A DNA stretch of 56,732 nucleotides from Pseudomonadota bacterium. Lineage in GTDB: Bacteria; Myxococcota_A; UBA9160; PR03. The notes below the pieces were generated by a model, which was not told the origin of the DNA, did no database searches, and saw only the letters and a list, made by a program, of their open reading frames with translations. Shown piece after piece: positions 1 to 7,887 of this stretch (positions are counted from its first letter, which is position 1; every line of letters starts with the position of its first letter). The stretch is taken from assembly GCA_003576805.1 (NCBI GenBank), contig QEVM01000016.1:1-56732 (forward strand). Reading direction: 5' to 3'. The position numbers and the translations under genes were made by a program.

Positions 1-876
1 GCCGAGGCCGCAGCGACGCCGATCCGTGTCGCGCTGATCCAGCCGGGCACCGATCCGCTCGCCGAGGCGGCGCGCGACCGCGGCGAGGCCGCGCTGCGCG
101 CCGCGCGGCTCGCCGCGCACGTGCGCGACGCCGTCGCGGCGGATCCCGCGATCCGCGCCGTCGTGCTGCCCGAGAAGGCGATCGAGTTCGAGCCCTGGCG
201 CGAGTGGAACCGCGCCGTGCACGAGCTCGCGCCCGCGCTCGGCGTCGAGGTCTGGACGGGCGGCTCCGCCGCGGAGGACGGCGCCGGCGGCGCCAAGCGC
301 TACTTCAACTCCGCGTTCCGGTTGCGCCCGGACGGCGCCGAGTCGCCGCGCTACGACAAGAACGCGCTCGTGCCGTTCGGCGAGCGCATGCCGTTCGGCT
401 CCGCGCTCGCGTGGCTCTCGGCGGCGATCGGGCGCACGCCGTTCGCCGCCGGCGACGGCACGCCGCTGCACGACGCGCTCGGCGCGCGCTTCGCGTTCCT
501 GATCTGCTACGAGGCGATCCTGCCCGAGCGCGCGCGCGAGCCGGTGCAGCGCGGCGCCGCTCTGCTCGTGAACCTCACCTACGACGGCTGGTTCGGCGAC
601 ACGGCCGAGCCCGCGCAGCACCTGATGCTGGTCGCCGCGCAGGCCGCGCAGCTCGGCGTGCCGGTGCTGCGCGCGACGACGACCGGTCTCAGCGCGTTCG
701 TCGACGCGCGCGGCCGCGTCGTGTCGAGCAGCGCGCTCTTCGAGCGGCGCGCGCTCGTCGGCGACGTGCGCCCGCTGCGCGCGGGCGGCGCGTACGCCGC
801 GCACGGCGCCTGGCTCGCGTGGGGCTGCGCGGCGGCCGGCGCGCTGCTGGTCGCGGCGGGCGCGCGCACGCGCTGA
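1..876 (+). CDS. lnt: Apolipoprotein N-acyltransferase, C-terminal part (cut by window edge)
   Basis: This inner-membrane enzyme transfers the third acyl chain to the N-terminal cysteine of lipoproteins. The reading frame is open from base 1, so the N-terminal membrane segments lie outside the window. What remains is the periplasmic nitrilase-like domain, beginning with VALIQPG, and a C-terminal membrane helix. The Glu-Lys-Cys triad is visible: Glu in LPEKA (codon at 172), Lys in YDKNALVPFGE (358) and Cys in LICYEAI (505). NLTYDGWFGD is also typical of the family. The product is followed by 223 bp of non-coding DNA, so it is not obviously in an operon with the next gene. Identification is firm; only the start is missing. 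Confidence 0.93.
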   Translation, partial: AEAAATPIRVALIQPGTDPLAEAARDRGEAALRAARLAAHVRDAVAADPAIRAVVLPEKAIEFEPWREWNRAVHELAPALGVEVWTGGSAAEDGAGGAKRYFNSAFRLRPDGAESPRYDKNALVPFGERMPFGSALAWLSAAIGRTPFAAGDGTPLHDALGARFAFLICYEAILPERAREPVQRGAALLVNLTYDGWFGDTAEPAQHLMLVAAQAAQLGVPVLRATTTGLSAFVDARGRVVSSSALFERRALVGDVRPLRAGGAYAAHGAWLAWGCAAAGALLVAAGARTR

Positions 877-893
877 CCCTCCGCGACGCGACC

Positions 894-905
894 ATTCGCG
901 CGAAT
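894..905. promoter_or_regulatory. Perfect 12-bp palindrome upstream of the molybdoenzyme operon
   Basis: ATTCGCGCGAAT is a perfect inverted repeat, 18 nt after the lnt stop. Its centre is 35 bp from the centre of the CGCGATATGTCGCG site at 928-941. It could be an operator half-site cluster or chance in GC-rich DNA; function is inferred only from position. Confidence 0.3.
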
Positions 906-927
906 CGCCGCCGTCCGGGGCGCGCTT

Positions 928-941
928 CGCGATATGTCGCG
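928..941. promoter_or_regulatory. Putative operator CGCGATATGTCGCG (site 1)
   Basis: A 14-bp near-palindrome, one base away from the perfect CGCGACATGTCGCG at 6526-6539 and two from CGCGAGATGTCGCG at 6484-6497. It lies about 160 bp before the start of the molybdoenzyme operon. All three copies are intergenic and upstream of metabolic genes, which suggests a shared transcription factor. No regulator can be assigned from the sequence. Confidence 0.5.
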
Positions 942-1099
942 GCGCCGGTCGCGCATCGAGACGGCGCGCCCCTTTTCCCTTTCGCCTCGGAAACCGGCGG
1001 TGCAACATGGGAGCGGATGCCGCGCGGCGCGTGAGTTGCGCGCGTCGCAGAGCGGTGTCGTGCGAGCCGAGACGGTCGCGATGGCGAGGAGGGCGAGCG

Positions 1100-3481
1100 G
1101 TGCGCTGGGTGGGCAAGAACGTCCCGATGAAGACGAACCGCATCCTGGCGGCGGGCAAGGGCACCTACGTCGCCGACATCGACCTGCCCGGCGTTTGCCA
1201 CATGGCGATCGTGCGCAGCCCGTACGCCCGCGCGCGGCTGCGCGGCGTCGACACCAAGGCGGCCGCCGCGCTGCCGGGCGTGCTCGCCGTCGCGACCGGC
1301 GCGGACGTCCAGCGCGAGATGCAGCCGATCCCGGTGCACACGCAGGCGCTCGGCGAGAAGCGCATCCCGATCTGGGCGCTCGCGGTGGACGAGCTGCGCT
1401 ACGTCGGCGAGCCGGTCGCGGCGGTCGTCGCGGAGGACCGCTGGACGGCGCTCGAGGCGGCGCGCCTCGTCGAGATCCAGTGCGACGAGCTGCCGGCGGT
1501 GGTCGACCCGAACCGCGCCCTCGAGCCGGGCAGCCCGCTCGTCGTCGAGGCGTGGGGCGACAACGTGCTCTCGTCGGGCGTCGTGCACCAGGGCGATCCC
1601 GACGCGAAGCTGGCCGCCGCGTCGGGCCGCGTCAGCGGCAAGATCCGCACGCAGCGCTACACGGGCGTGTCGATCGAGCCGCGCGGCTATCTCGCCAGCT
1701 ACGAGCGCTACCGCGACCGCGTCACGATCTACGGCTCGATCCAGTCGCCGCACTCGCTGCGCATCTTCCTCGCCGAGACGCTCGGCATGCGCGAGAACCA
1801 GATCCACGTGATCGAGCCGCACGTGGGCGGCGCCTTCGGCTTGAAGCTCCCGACCTATCCCGAGGAGCCGCTGGTCTGCTGGTTCGCGCGCAAGCTCGAG
1901 CGGCCGGTGCGCTGGATCGAGGAGCGCACCGAGAACCTGCTGGCCGGCGGCCACGCGCGCGAGATGGAGCTGTCGTTCGAGGCCGGCTACGAGCCGGACG
2001 GCCGCGTGACGGCGCTCAAGGTGCGGCTCGTCGCGGACCTCGGCGCGCCGTCGGCGCTGTGCGGCTGGGGCATGGCGAGCGTCGCCGCGTTCGTGATTCC
2101 GGGCGTCTACAAGATCCCGGACGTGCGCATCGAGCGGTACTCCGTCGTCACCAACAAGTGTCCGTGGAACGCCTACCGCGCCTACGGCAAGGAGGCGGCC
2201 GGCTTCATGCTCGAGCGCATGATGGACCTGGTCGCCGAGAAGACCGGGCTCGACCGCGCCGAGGTGCGGCTGCGCAACTTCATCCAGCCCGACGAGTTCC
2301 CGTTCAAGCAGGTGACCGGCGCGAGCCTCGACAGCGGCGACTACCCGCGCGTGCTGCGCCGGCTGCTCGAGGAAGGCGGATGGTCGCGCTTCGCCGAGGA
2401 GCAGGCCGCGGCGCGCGCGCGCGGCGAGTACATCGGCATCGGCATGAGCTACGAGCTGACGCCCGAGGGCGGCTGCATCCCCCAGTCGTCGCTGCTCTCG
2501 GCCTTCGACGGCACGCGCGTCCAGATCCGGCCGAAGGGCGAGGTGGTCGTGATGACCGGCGTCACGTCGCCCGGCTGCGGCAACGAGACCGGCATCGCGC
2601 AGATCGTCGCCGAGGAGCTCGGCGTCCCGATCGACGACATCGAGGTGCTGCAGGGCGACACCGACGTCTGTCCGTTCGGCCTCGGCAACTCGAGCTCGCG
2701 CAGCGTGATCTTCGGCGGCTCGGCCGCGAAGCTCGCCGCGCGCGAGCTGCGCGACAAGATGGCGCGCGTCGCTTCGCGCATGCTCGAGGTCGGCGAGGAG
2801 GACATCGAGTTCGGCGACGGCAAGATCTTCCTGCGCGGCGCGCCGGCGCGCTCGGTGTCGTTCGAGGACGTCGCGGGCCAGGTGTACCGCGCCGCCTTCA
2901 CGCTGCCGGTCTGCGACGAGGAGCCGGGCCTCGACGTCACGCGCTACTTCCGCCACGGCAACTTCGAGGCGATGAACAAGAAGCCGGATCCCGAGGGCCG
3001 GCTCAACTTCTACTCGACGTGGCCCAACGGCGCGACGCTCGCCGTCGTGCAGGTCGACCCCGACACCGGCGTGGTGCAGGTGCGCAAGCTCAAGAGCGTC
3101 CACGACGCCGGCGTGCTGGTGAACCCGATGCTGGTGGACGCGAACCTGCACGGCGCGTTCGCGCAGGCGCTCGGCGGCGCCTTCTTCGAGGACCTCGTGT
3201 ACGACGAGTCGGGCCAGCTCCTGACCACGACCTTCATGGACTACACGATTCCGACCGCCGCCGACCTGCCGAGCTTCGAGATCGGGCACGAGTGCACGCC
3301 GTCGCCCTTCAACCCGCTCGGCGCGAAGGGCGCGGGCGAGTCGGGCATCACCGGCCCGATGGCGGCGGTCGCGAGCGCGATCGACGACGCGCTCCGCCAG
3401 GCCGGCATCTCGGTGCACATGATGGAGATGCCGTTCACGCCGCAGCGCGTGTGGCGCGCCATCGAGGAGGCGCGCGGGTGA
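1100..3481 (+). CDS. Xanthine dehydrogenase/CoxL-family molybdopterin-binding large subunit
   Basis: A 793-residue protein of the xanthine dehydrogenase family, which hydroxylates aromatic heterocycles or aldehydes at a molybdenum centre. The GTG start is set by GAGGAGGG at 1086-1093, and the N-terminus VRWVGKNVP then PYARAR is the usual family start. Cofactor motifs are present: GGAFG near residue 243, YDSG-like SLDSGDY, and the active-site loop GAKGAGESG with the catalytic Glu at residue 747. The [2Fe-2S] and FAD subunit genes that normally accompany it are absent on both sides. It overlaps the next gene by 4 nt (GTGA), so it is co-translated with two amidohydrolases and a GNAT protein. A catabolic substrate, hydroxylated then hydrolysed, is a reasonable guess; the substrate itself cannot be read. 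Confidence 0.9.
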   Translation: MRWVGKNVPMKTNRILAAGKGTYVADIDLPGVCHMAIVRSPYARARLRGVDTKAAAALPGVLAVATGADVQREMQPIPVHTQALGEKRIPIWALAVDELRYVGEPVAAVVAEDRWTALEAARLVEIQCDELPAVVDPNRALEPGSPLVVEAWGDNVLSSGVVHQGDPDAKLAAASGRVSGKIRTQRYTGVSIEPRGYLASYERYRDRVTIYGSIQSPHSLRIFLAETLGMRENQIHVIEPHVGGAFGLKLPTYPEEPLVCWFARKLERPVRWIEERTENLLAGGHAREMELSFEAGYEPDGRVTALKVRLVADLGAPSALCGWGMASVAAFVIPGVYKIPDVRIERYSVVTNKCPWNAYRAYGKEAAGFMLERMMDLVAEKTGLDRAEVRLRNFIQPDEFPFKQVTGASLDSGDYPRVLRRLLEEGGWSRFAEEQAAARARGEYIGIGMSYELTPEGGCIPQSSLLSAFDGTRVQIRPKGEVVVMTGVTSPGCGNETGIAQIVAEELGVPIDDIEVLQGDTDVCPFGLGNSSSRSVIFGGSAAKLAARELRDKMARVASRMLEVGEEDIEFGDGKIFLRGAPARSVSFEDVAGQVYRAAFTLPVCDEEPGLDVTRYFRHGNFEAMNKKPDPEGRLNFYSTWPNGATLAVVQVDPDTGVVQVRKLKSVHDAGVLVNPMLVDANLHGAFAQALGGAFFEDLVYDESGQLLTTTFMDYTIPTAADLPSFEIGHECTPSPFNPLGAKGAGESGITGPMAAVASAIDDALRQAGISVHMMEMPFTPQRVWRAIEEARG

Positions 3482-4221
3482 TCATCGACGCGCACGCGCA
3501 CTGCGACGTGCGCTTCGGCTGGGTGCACACGCCCGACGTGCTGCTGCGCGTGATGGAGGAGGGCGGCATCGACCAGGCGTGCATCACCGGGCTCGCCGAC
3601 GTCCCGGGCGACGACCCCGACGCCTACGACCGCTTCGTCGGCGCGCTGCGCGCGCACCCGGACAAGCTGCACGGCTACCTGCGCATCAATCCGTGGTACG
3701 GCGAGGAGGCGAAGGCGCTGTTCCGGCGCGCCGTCGCGGAGGACGGCGTGCGCGGCATGAAGCTGCACCCGACCACCATCATCCTGCCGCCGAACGCGCC
3801 CGCGGTGATCGAGTTCGTGCGGCTCGCCGGCGAGCTCGGCGCGCCCGTCCTGATCCACAGCGGCGACGAGCCGAACGCGCTGCCGCTCCAGATCGCCAAG
3901 TGCGCGGAGGCCTGCCCCGACACGAACATCATCATGGGCCACATGGGCGGCGTGTTCTTCTTCGAGGACGCGCTGCGCGCCGCGGAGAAGCACCCGAACC
4001 TCTACCTCGACCCGAGCGGCAACCCGCGCCCGGACATCGTGCGCAAGGCGGTCGACGCGGTCGGCGCCGAGCGCGTGGTGTTCGGCACCGACATGCCGGC
4101 GATGCACCCGAACGTCGAGAAGAAGAAGGTCGAGCTGGCGCGCCTCACGCCCCCGCAGGAGCGGCTCGTCTACGCCGGCAACATCGCGCGGCTGATGCGG
4201 CTGCCCGGGGTGCCGGCGTGA
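3478..4221 (+). CDS. Amidohydrolase-2 family metal-dependent hydrolase, complete metal site
   Basis: A 247-residue TIM-barrel hydrolase of the amidohydrolase-2 group, which cleaves or decarboxylates ring-derived acids using a divalent metal. Metal ligands are intact: DAHAH (His6, His8), MKLHP (Lys95/His97), LIHSGD (His127), MGHMGG (His155) and FGTDMP (Asp205). Translation starts at a GTG overlapping the stop of the molybdoenzyme gene (GTGA). The next gene encodes a paralogue with a damaged metal site, so the two may form a heteromer. The short length is typical of the compact members. The substrate is unknown, but the operon suggests action on the hydroxylated product of the molybdoenzyme. 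Confidence 0.87.
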   Translation: MIIDAHAHCDVRFGWVHTPDVLLRVMEEGGIDQACITGLADVPGDDPDAYDRFVGALRAHPDKLHGYLRINPWYGEEAKALFRRAVAEDGVRGMKLHPTTIILPPNAPAVIEFVRLAGELGAPVLIHSGDEPNALPLQIAKCAEACPDTNIIMGHMGGVFFFEDALRAAEKHPNLYLDPSGNPRPDIVRKAVDAVGAERVVFGTDMPAMHPNVEKKKVELARLTPPQERLVYAGNIARLMRLPGVPA

Positions 4222-4964
4222 TCTTCGACGCCAACGCGAGCCTCGGCGAGAGCCTGTACGGACCGCGCCAGCGCCCGGACGAGCTGCTCGCGCGCATGGA
4301 CGCGCACGGCATCGAGCGCGCCGTCGTCTCCGCGTTCACGCCGCCCGACCTCGACCTGCGGCGCGCGAACGCGGAGGTCGCGCGCGCGGCGGCGCGCGAG
4401 CCGCGCCTCGTCCCGTTCGCGCGGCTCGACCCTCGGCTGGGCGCGGCGGCGCTGCGCGAGCTCGCGACCAGCCGCGACGAGGGCGTGCGCGGCGTCAAGG
4501 TCGATCCGTTCGAGCAGGGCTTCGTGGTGAACTCGAACCTCGTCTTCGACGTCTTCGCGGCGTGCGCCGAGGCCGGACTGCCGCTGCTCGTCGTCGCGGG
4601 CTGGCCGGCGCTCTCGTCGCCGATCCAGGTCGGCGACCTCGCGGAGCGGCTGCCCGCGCTGCGCGTGCTGATGGCGCACGGCGGCCAGCTCGCGATGCAC
4701 GGCCTCGGCATCATGGACTGCCTCGCCGTCGTCGCGGCCGTGCCGAACGTGTGGGTCGAGTCGAGCGGCATCCCCGAGACCGGCACCGAGAGCCTGATCG
4801 AGCACGTCGTGCTCGACGTGTCGCCGGACCGCGTCGTGTTCGGCAGCAACGCCCCGATCAACGACCCCGGCATGGAGCTCGAGCGCATCCGCGTCGCCGC
4901 CGTCCCGGAGGCGGCGAAGGAGCAGATGCGCGGCGCGAACCTCGTCGCCGTGCTCGGCGCGTAG
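4218..4964 (+). CDS. Amidohydrolase-2 paralogue with degenerate metal site
   Basis: A 248-residue protein of the same fold as its upstream neighbour. The N-terminal HxH motif is replaced by DANAS (Asn6, Ser8), the His of LIH is a valine (Val126), the barrel Asp is Asn211 in FGSNAP, and the motif-3 His is Asp96. Only MAHGG (His154) and Lys94 remain. It is therefore unlikely to bind a metal in the usual way and may be a regulatory or structural partner of the active copy. The GTG start overlaps the previous stop by 4 nt (GTGA). The stop codon runs into the ribosome-binding site of the following gene, so all four genes appear translationally linked. Confidence 0.8.
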   Translation: MIFDANASLGESLYGPRQRPDELLARMDAHGIERAVVSAFTPPDLDLRRANAEVARAAAREPRLVPFARLDPRLGAAALRELATSRDEGVRGVKVDPFEQGFVVNSNLVFDVFAACAEAGLPLLVVAGWPALSSPIQVGDLAERLPALRVLMAHGGQLAMHGLGIMDCLAVVAAVPNVWVESSGIPETGTESLIEHVVLDVSPDRVVFGSNAPINDPGMELERIRVAAVPEAAKEQMRGANLVAVLGA

Positions 4965-4972
4965 GAGGACCG

Positions 4973-5938
4973 ATGGCCCGCATCGTGAAGATGACCGCGG
5001 ACCGCTTCGAGGCGATGGACGGCATCGACATCGAGGCGTGGTCCGACTGGGCGACCAAGAAGTTCGGGCGCGCCATGCAGTTCCCGACCAAGAAGCCGGT
5101 GTACGGCACCTATCTCGACGGCGATCCCGACGGCTCGTTCCTCGCGCTCGACGACGCCGGCGATCCCGTCGGATACATCTTCACGCGCACCTTCGGGAAG
5201 GTCGGCTTCTTCGGCCCGTTCGGCGTGGTGCCGCGCGCGCAGCAGTCGCACGTCGGCAAGGACCTCGTGCGCGCGACCGTGGACTACATGAAGAGCCGCG
5301 GCTGCACCACGATCGGCCTCGAGACGATGCCCGAGACGGCGTACAACCTCGGGCTCTACACGAAGCTCGGCTTCCAGCTCGGGACGCTGACGCTGCGCAT
5401 GCACAAGGAGCTCGGGCCGGGCGGCGACGAGCTGCCGTCGAACGTGGACGTCGCGGAGCAGCCGGACGACGCGCTGCTCGCCCGCGTGCGCGCGATCTCG
5501 GAGAGCCTCGAGGACGGGCTCGATCTCTCGAAGGAGGTCGCGCTGCTCCGCAAGCACCCGGTCGGCGCTTGCCTCTCGTATCGCCGGGGCGGCGAGAGCG
5601 TCGGCTTCGCGCTCTGTTACGCGTTCCCCGAGACGGTCGGGCTGTATCCGCCGAGCGACCCTGAGAACCTGCGCGTGCGGCTGCTCGCCATGCAGGCGGG
5701 CCGCTGCGAACAGGACGACCTGAAGGCGTTCCTGGCGGCGATCGAGTCGTACGCGCGCTCGCGCGGACGCCGCACGCTGACGATCCCGATCTACGCCGGC
5801 TACGACGCCGCGCTGCACACGCTCTACGGCTCCGGCTACCGCGTGCACGACGGCTTCCCGTCGCTCGTCAAGCTGACGCTCGAGCCGTATCGGCTGCCGC
5901 ACCCCGACGGCGTGCTCTGCTACGAGTGGGCGGGCTGA
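4973..5938 (+). CDS. GNAT acetyltransferase with two tandem GNAT-like domains
   Basis: A 321-residue protein with an N-terminal GNAT fold. A Val-Gly-X-X-Leu stretch (VGKDLVRATVDYM) binds the acetyl-CoA pyrophosphate, and LGLYTKLGFQ gives the usual strand-helix near the end of the domain. A second, more divergent GNAT-like half covers about residues 165-315 and ends in a similar LYGSGYRVHDGF segment. The ATG is preceded by AGGAGG (4963-4968), which overlaps the stop of the upstream gene, so it is the fourth gene of the molybdoenzyme operon. The acceptor is unknown; acetylation of an amine-bearing substrate or intermediate is possible. It converges with the next gene, one base separating the two stop codons. 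Confidence 0.8.
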   Translation: MARIVKMTADRFEAMDGIDIEAWSDWATKKFGRAMQFPTKKPVYGTYLDGDPDGSFLALDDAGDPVGYIFTRTFGKVGFFGPFGVVPRAQQSHVGKDLVRATVDYMKSRGCTTIGLETMPETAYNLGLYTKLGFQLGTLTLRMHKELGPGGDELPSNVDVAEQPDDALLARVRAISESLEDGLDLSKEVALLRKHPVGACLSYRRGGESVGFALCYAFPETVGLYPPSDPENLRVRLLAMQAGRCEQDDLKAFLAAIESYARSRGRRTLTIPIYAGYDAALHTLYGSGYRVHDGFPSLVKLTLEPYRLPHPDGVLCYEWAG

Positions 5939-5939
5939 G

Positions 5940-6410
5940 CTAGGCGCCTTGCGCGCGGTCGATGTAGCGCGCGCCCCAGGCGTGGCCGCCGGCGCCGCCG
6001 TCCCAGGAGCGGATGCGGTCGGGCGTGATGCGCAGGAAGAGCCGCTTCCAGCTCTTCGTCTTGTCGATGTAGGCGCGGCCCTCGGCGGCGCCGAGGTAGC
6101 GCTCGCCCATGCGGTGGCCCATCGGCAGCCACTCCTGATCGGTCTCGATCAGGTCGACGCGCCCTTGGATCAGCACGCGCACGTACGGAAGCGTCTGCGT
6201 CGCGATGCACACCGAGGCGTGCGGGTCGCGACGCAGATTGGCGACGTAGTCGGCTTTCGGTTTCGACACGATCCAGCAGTACGTGCCGTCCCACTCGTAC
6301 CAGATCGGCACCATGTAGGGACGGCCCTGCTCGTCGATCGTCGCGAGGATCGCGACGATCGAGGTCTCCTGCAGGAAGCGATCGAGGTCCGGCTTCGCGA
6401 GCTCCGCCAT
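5940..6410 (-). CDS. Pyridoxamine 5'-phosphate oxidase-fold (PPOX) flavoprotein
   Basis: A 156-residue split-barrel protein of the PPOX class, many of which bind FMN or F420 and reduce small molecules. Characteristic features are VAILATIDEQGRPYMVPIWY near the N-terminus, then a WIVSKPKADY segment and NLRRDPHASVCI. No signal peptide is present, so it should be cytoplasmic. The gene is divergent from the ArgE-like gene; their 166-bp shared upstream region carries two CGCGAnATGTCGCG sites. Which cofactor and substrate it uses cannot be told; an F420-dependent reductase is one option. Confidence 0.82.
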   Translation of the reverse strand: MAELAKPDLDRFLQETSIVAILATIDEQGRPYMVPIWYEWDGTYCWIVSKPKADYVANLRRDPHASVCIATQTLPYVRVLIQGRVDLIETDQEWLPMGHRMGERYLGAAEGRAYIDKTKSWKRLFLRITPDRIRSWDGGAGGHAWGARYIDRAQGA

Positions 6411-6483
6411 GCGTCTTGACTACCTCGCGGCGCGCGTCGCTGTCAACGAGCAACGCGCGCTCCCGCGCGCTGCGTGCGCGCAT

Positions 6484-6497
6484 CGCGAGATGTCGCG
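6484..6497. promoter_or_regulatory. Putative operator CGCGAGATGTCGCG (site 2)
   Basis: A 14-bp near-palindrome between the divergent PPOX and ArgE-like genes. It differs by one base from the perfect palindrome 42 bp downstream, so the two sites fall on the same DNA face (four helical turns). It matches site 1 (928-941) at 13 of 14 positions. Confidence 0.55.
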
Positions 6498-6525
6498 TTG
6501 CACGCGCGCCGCGCACAGCGCGCGG

Positions 6526-6539
6526 CGCGACATGTCGCG
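6526..6539. promoter_or_regulatory. Putative operator CGCGACATGTCGCG (site 3, perfect palindrome)
   Basis: A perfect 14-bp inverted repeat, 37 bp before the ATG of the ArgE-like gene. Together with site 2 it could bind two dimers of one repressor or activator and control both divergent genes. It resembles TetR- or MarR-type operators in size and symmetry, but the regulator is not identified. Confidence 0.55.
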
Positions 6540-6576
6540 GGTCGCGCGCGGCCGGGATGGCGTAGACTCGCGCGGC

Positions 6577-7803
6577 ATGAGCGCCGACGCATCGCACGCC
6601 CGCGCGCCCGCGCCTTCCGCCGCCGCGCTCGAGATGATCGACCGCCTGATCGCGATCCCGACGGTGAGCCGCGACTCGAACCTCGGGCTGATCGAGGTGG
6701 CGCGCGACCATCTCGCCGCGCTCGGCGTGCGCCCGCACCTCGTGTGGGATCGCTCCGCGCGCAAGGCGAATCTCTTCTGCACGCTCGCGGACGACGCCGA
6801 GCGCGCGAAGACGGGCGGCCTCGTGCTCTCGGGCCACACCGACGTCGTGCCGGTCGACGGGCAGGACTGGGCGACGGATCCGTTCCGCGCTCACCACGCC
6901 GACGGCCGCATCTACGGCCGCGGCAGCGCCGACATGAAGGGCTTCCTCGCGATCGCGCTGGCGTGGGCGCCGCGCCTGCTCGCCGCGCAGGAGCGGCTGC
7001 CGATCCACCTCTCGCTCACCTACGACGAGGAGACCACCTTCGACGGCGTGCGCGCGCTGGTCGCCGACCTCGCCGCGCGCGGCGTCGCGCCGGCGGCGTG
7101 CCTGATCGGCGAGCCCACCGACATGCGCGCGATCGTCGCGCACAAGGGCCGCAGCGAGTGGTGCTGCCGCGTGCGCGGGCGCGAGGCGCACTCGTCGCTC
7201 ACGACGGCGGGCGTCAACGCGATCGAGGTCGCGGCGCGCCTCGTCGGCTACGTCGGCGACGTCGCCGCGCGTCTCGCGCGCGAGGAGCCGCCCGACGCGC
7301 GCTTCGACGTGCCGTACACGACGCTGCAGACCGGCGTGATCCGCGGCGGCATCGCGGCCAACGTGGTGCCGCGCGACTGCGAGCTGGTGTTCGAGATCCG
7401 CGGCGTGCCGGGCTGCTCACAGGCCGCGATCGCGGAGGAGATCCGCGCCTTCGCCGCGCGCGAGCTTCTGCCCGGGATGCGGCGCGTCGCGCCCGAGGCG
7501 GCGATCGAGTTCGAGCCCGGCGTCGACCTGCCCGCCTTCGGCATCGACGCGGCCGCGCCGCTGGTGCGCTGGGCGCGCGCGCTCGCGCGGACCGAGGCGC
7601 AGGAGCCGGGCGCCGTCGGCTTCGCGACCGAAGCGAGCGTGTTCGCGACGGCCGGCATCCCGACCGTCGTGCTCGGCCCGGGCTCGATCGAGCAGGCGCA
7701 CAAGCCCAACGAGTGGCTGAGCCTCGCGCAGGTCGCCGCCTGCGAGGCGTTCTTCGGGCGCCTCGCGGCGGCGCCCGGCCTGCCGGACGCCGCCGCGCAG
7801 TGA
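6577..7803 (+). CDS. argE: Acetylornithine deacetylase / M20 metallopeptidase
   Basis: A 408-residue M20 family protein, the size of ArgE, which removes the acetyl group from N-acetylornithine in arginine synthesis. Zinc-site motifs occur in order: SGHTDVVPVDG (His, Asp), YGRGSADMKG (bridging Asp), YDEETTFDG (general base Glu and ligand Glu), GEPTD, and a C-terminal QAHKPNEW supplying the last His. The dimerisation domain lies between HKGRSEW and the FEIRGVPG segment. ArgE and succinyl-diaminopimelate or other M20 deacylases are hard to separate by sequence. Because the gene shares operator-like sites with the molybdoenzyme operon, a catabolic deacylase is a realistic alternative. Confidence 0.82.
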   Translation: MSADASHARAPAPSAAALEMIDRLIAIPTVSRDSNLGLIEVARDHLAALGVRPHLVWDRSARKANLFCTLADDAERAKTGGLVLSGHTDVVPVDGQDWATDPFRAHHADGRIYGRGSADMKGFLAIALAWAPRLLAAQERLPIHLSLTYDEETTFDGVRALVADLAARGVAPAACLIGEPTDMRAIVAHKGRSEWCCRVRGREAHSSLTTAGVNAIEVAARLVGYVGDVAARLAREEPPDARFDVPYTTLQTGVIRGGIAANVVPRDCELVFEIRGVPGCSQAAIAEEIRAFAARELLPGMRRVAPEAAIEFEPGVDLPAFGIDAAAPLVRWARALARTEAQEPGAVGFATEASVFATAGIPTVVLGPGSIEQAHKPNEWLSLAQVAACEAFFGRLAAAPGLPDAAAQ

Positions 7804-7887
7804 GCCCGAGCGGTCGCGCGCGGATTTCGCCTCAACGAACGCCTCCCGCCGGCCGATCCACGCTCCCGTGAGCGGAGCTGCACGAGC

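Noticed and set aside
204..4221. Very long Arg/Ala-rich frames overlapping the real genes on both strands
   Set aside because: They are composition shadows of high-GC coding DNA. They lack domains and ribosome-binding sites, and the true genes in another frame have clear motifs.
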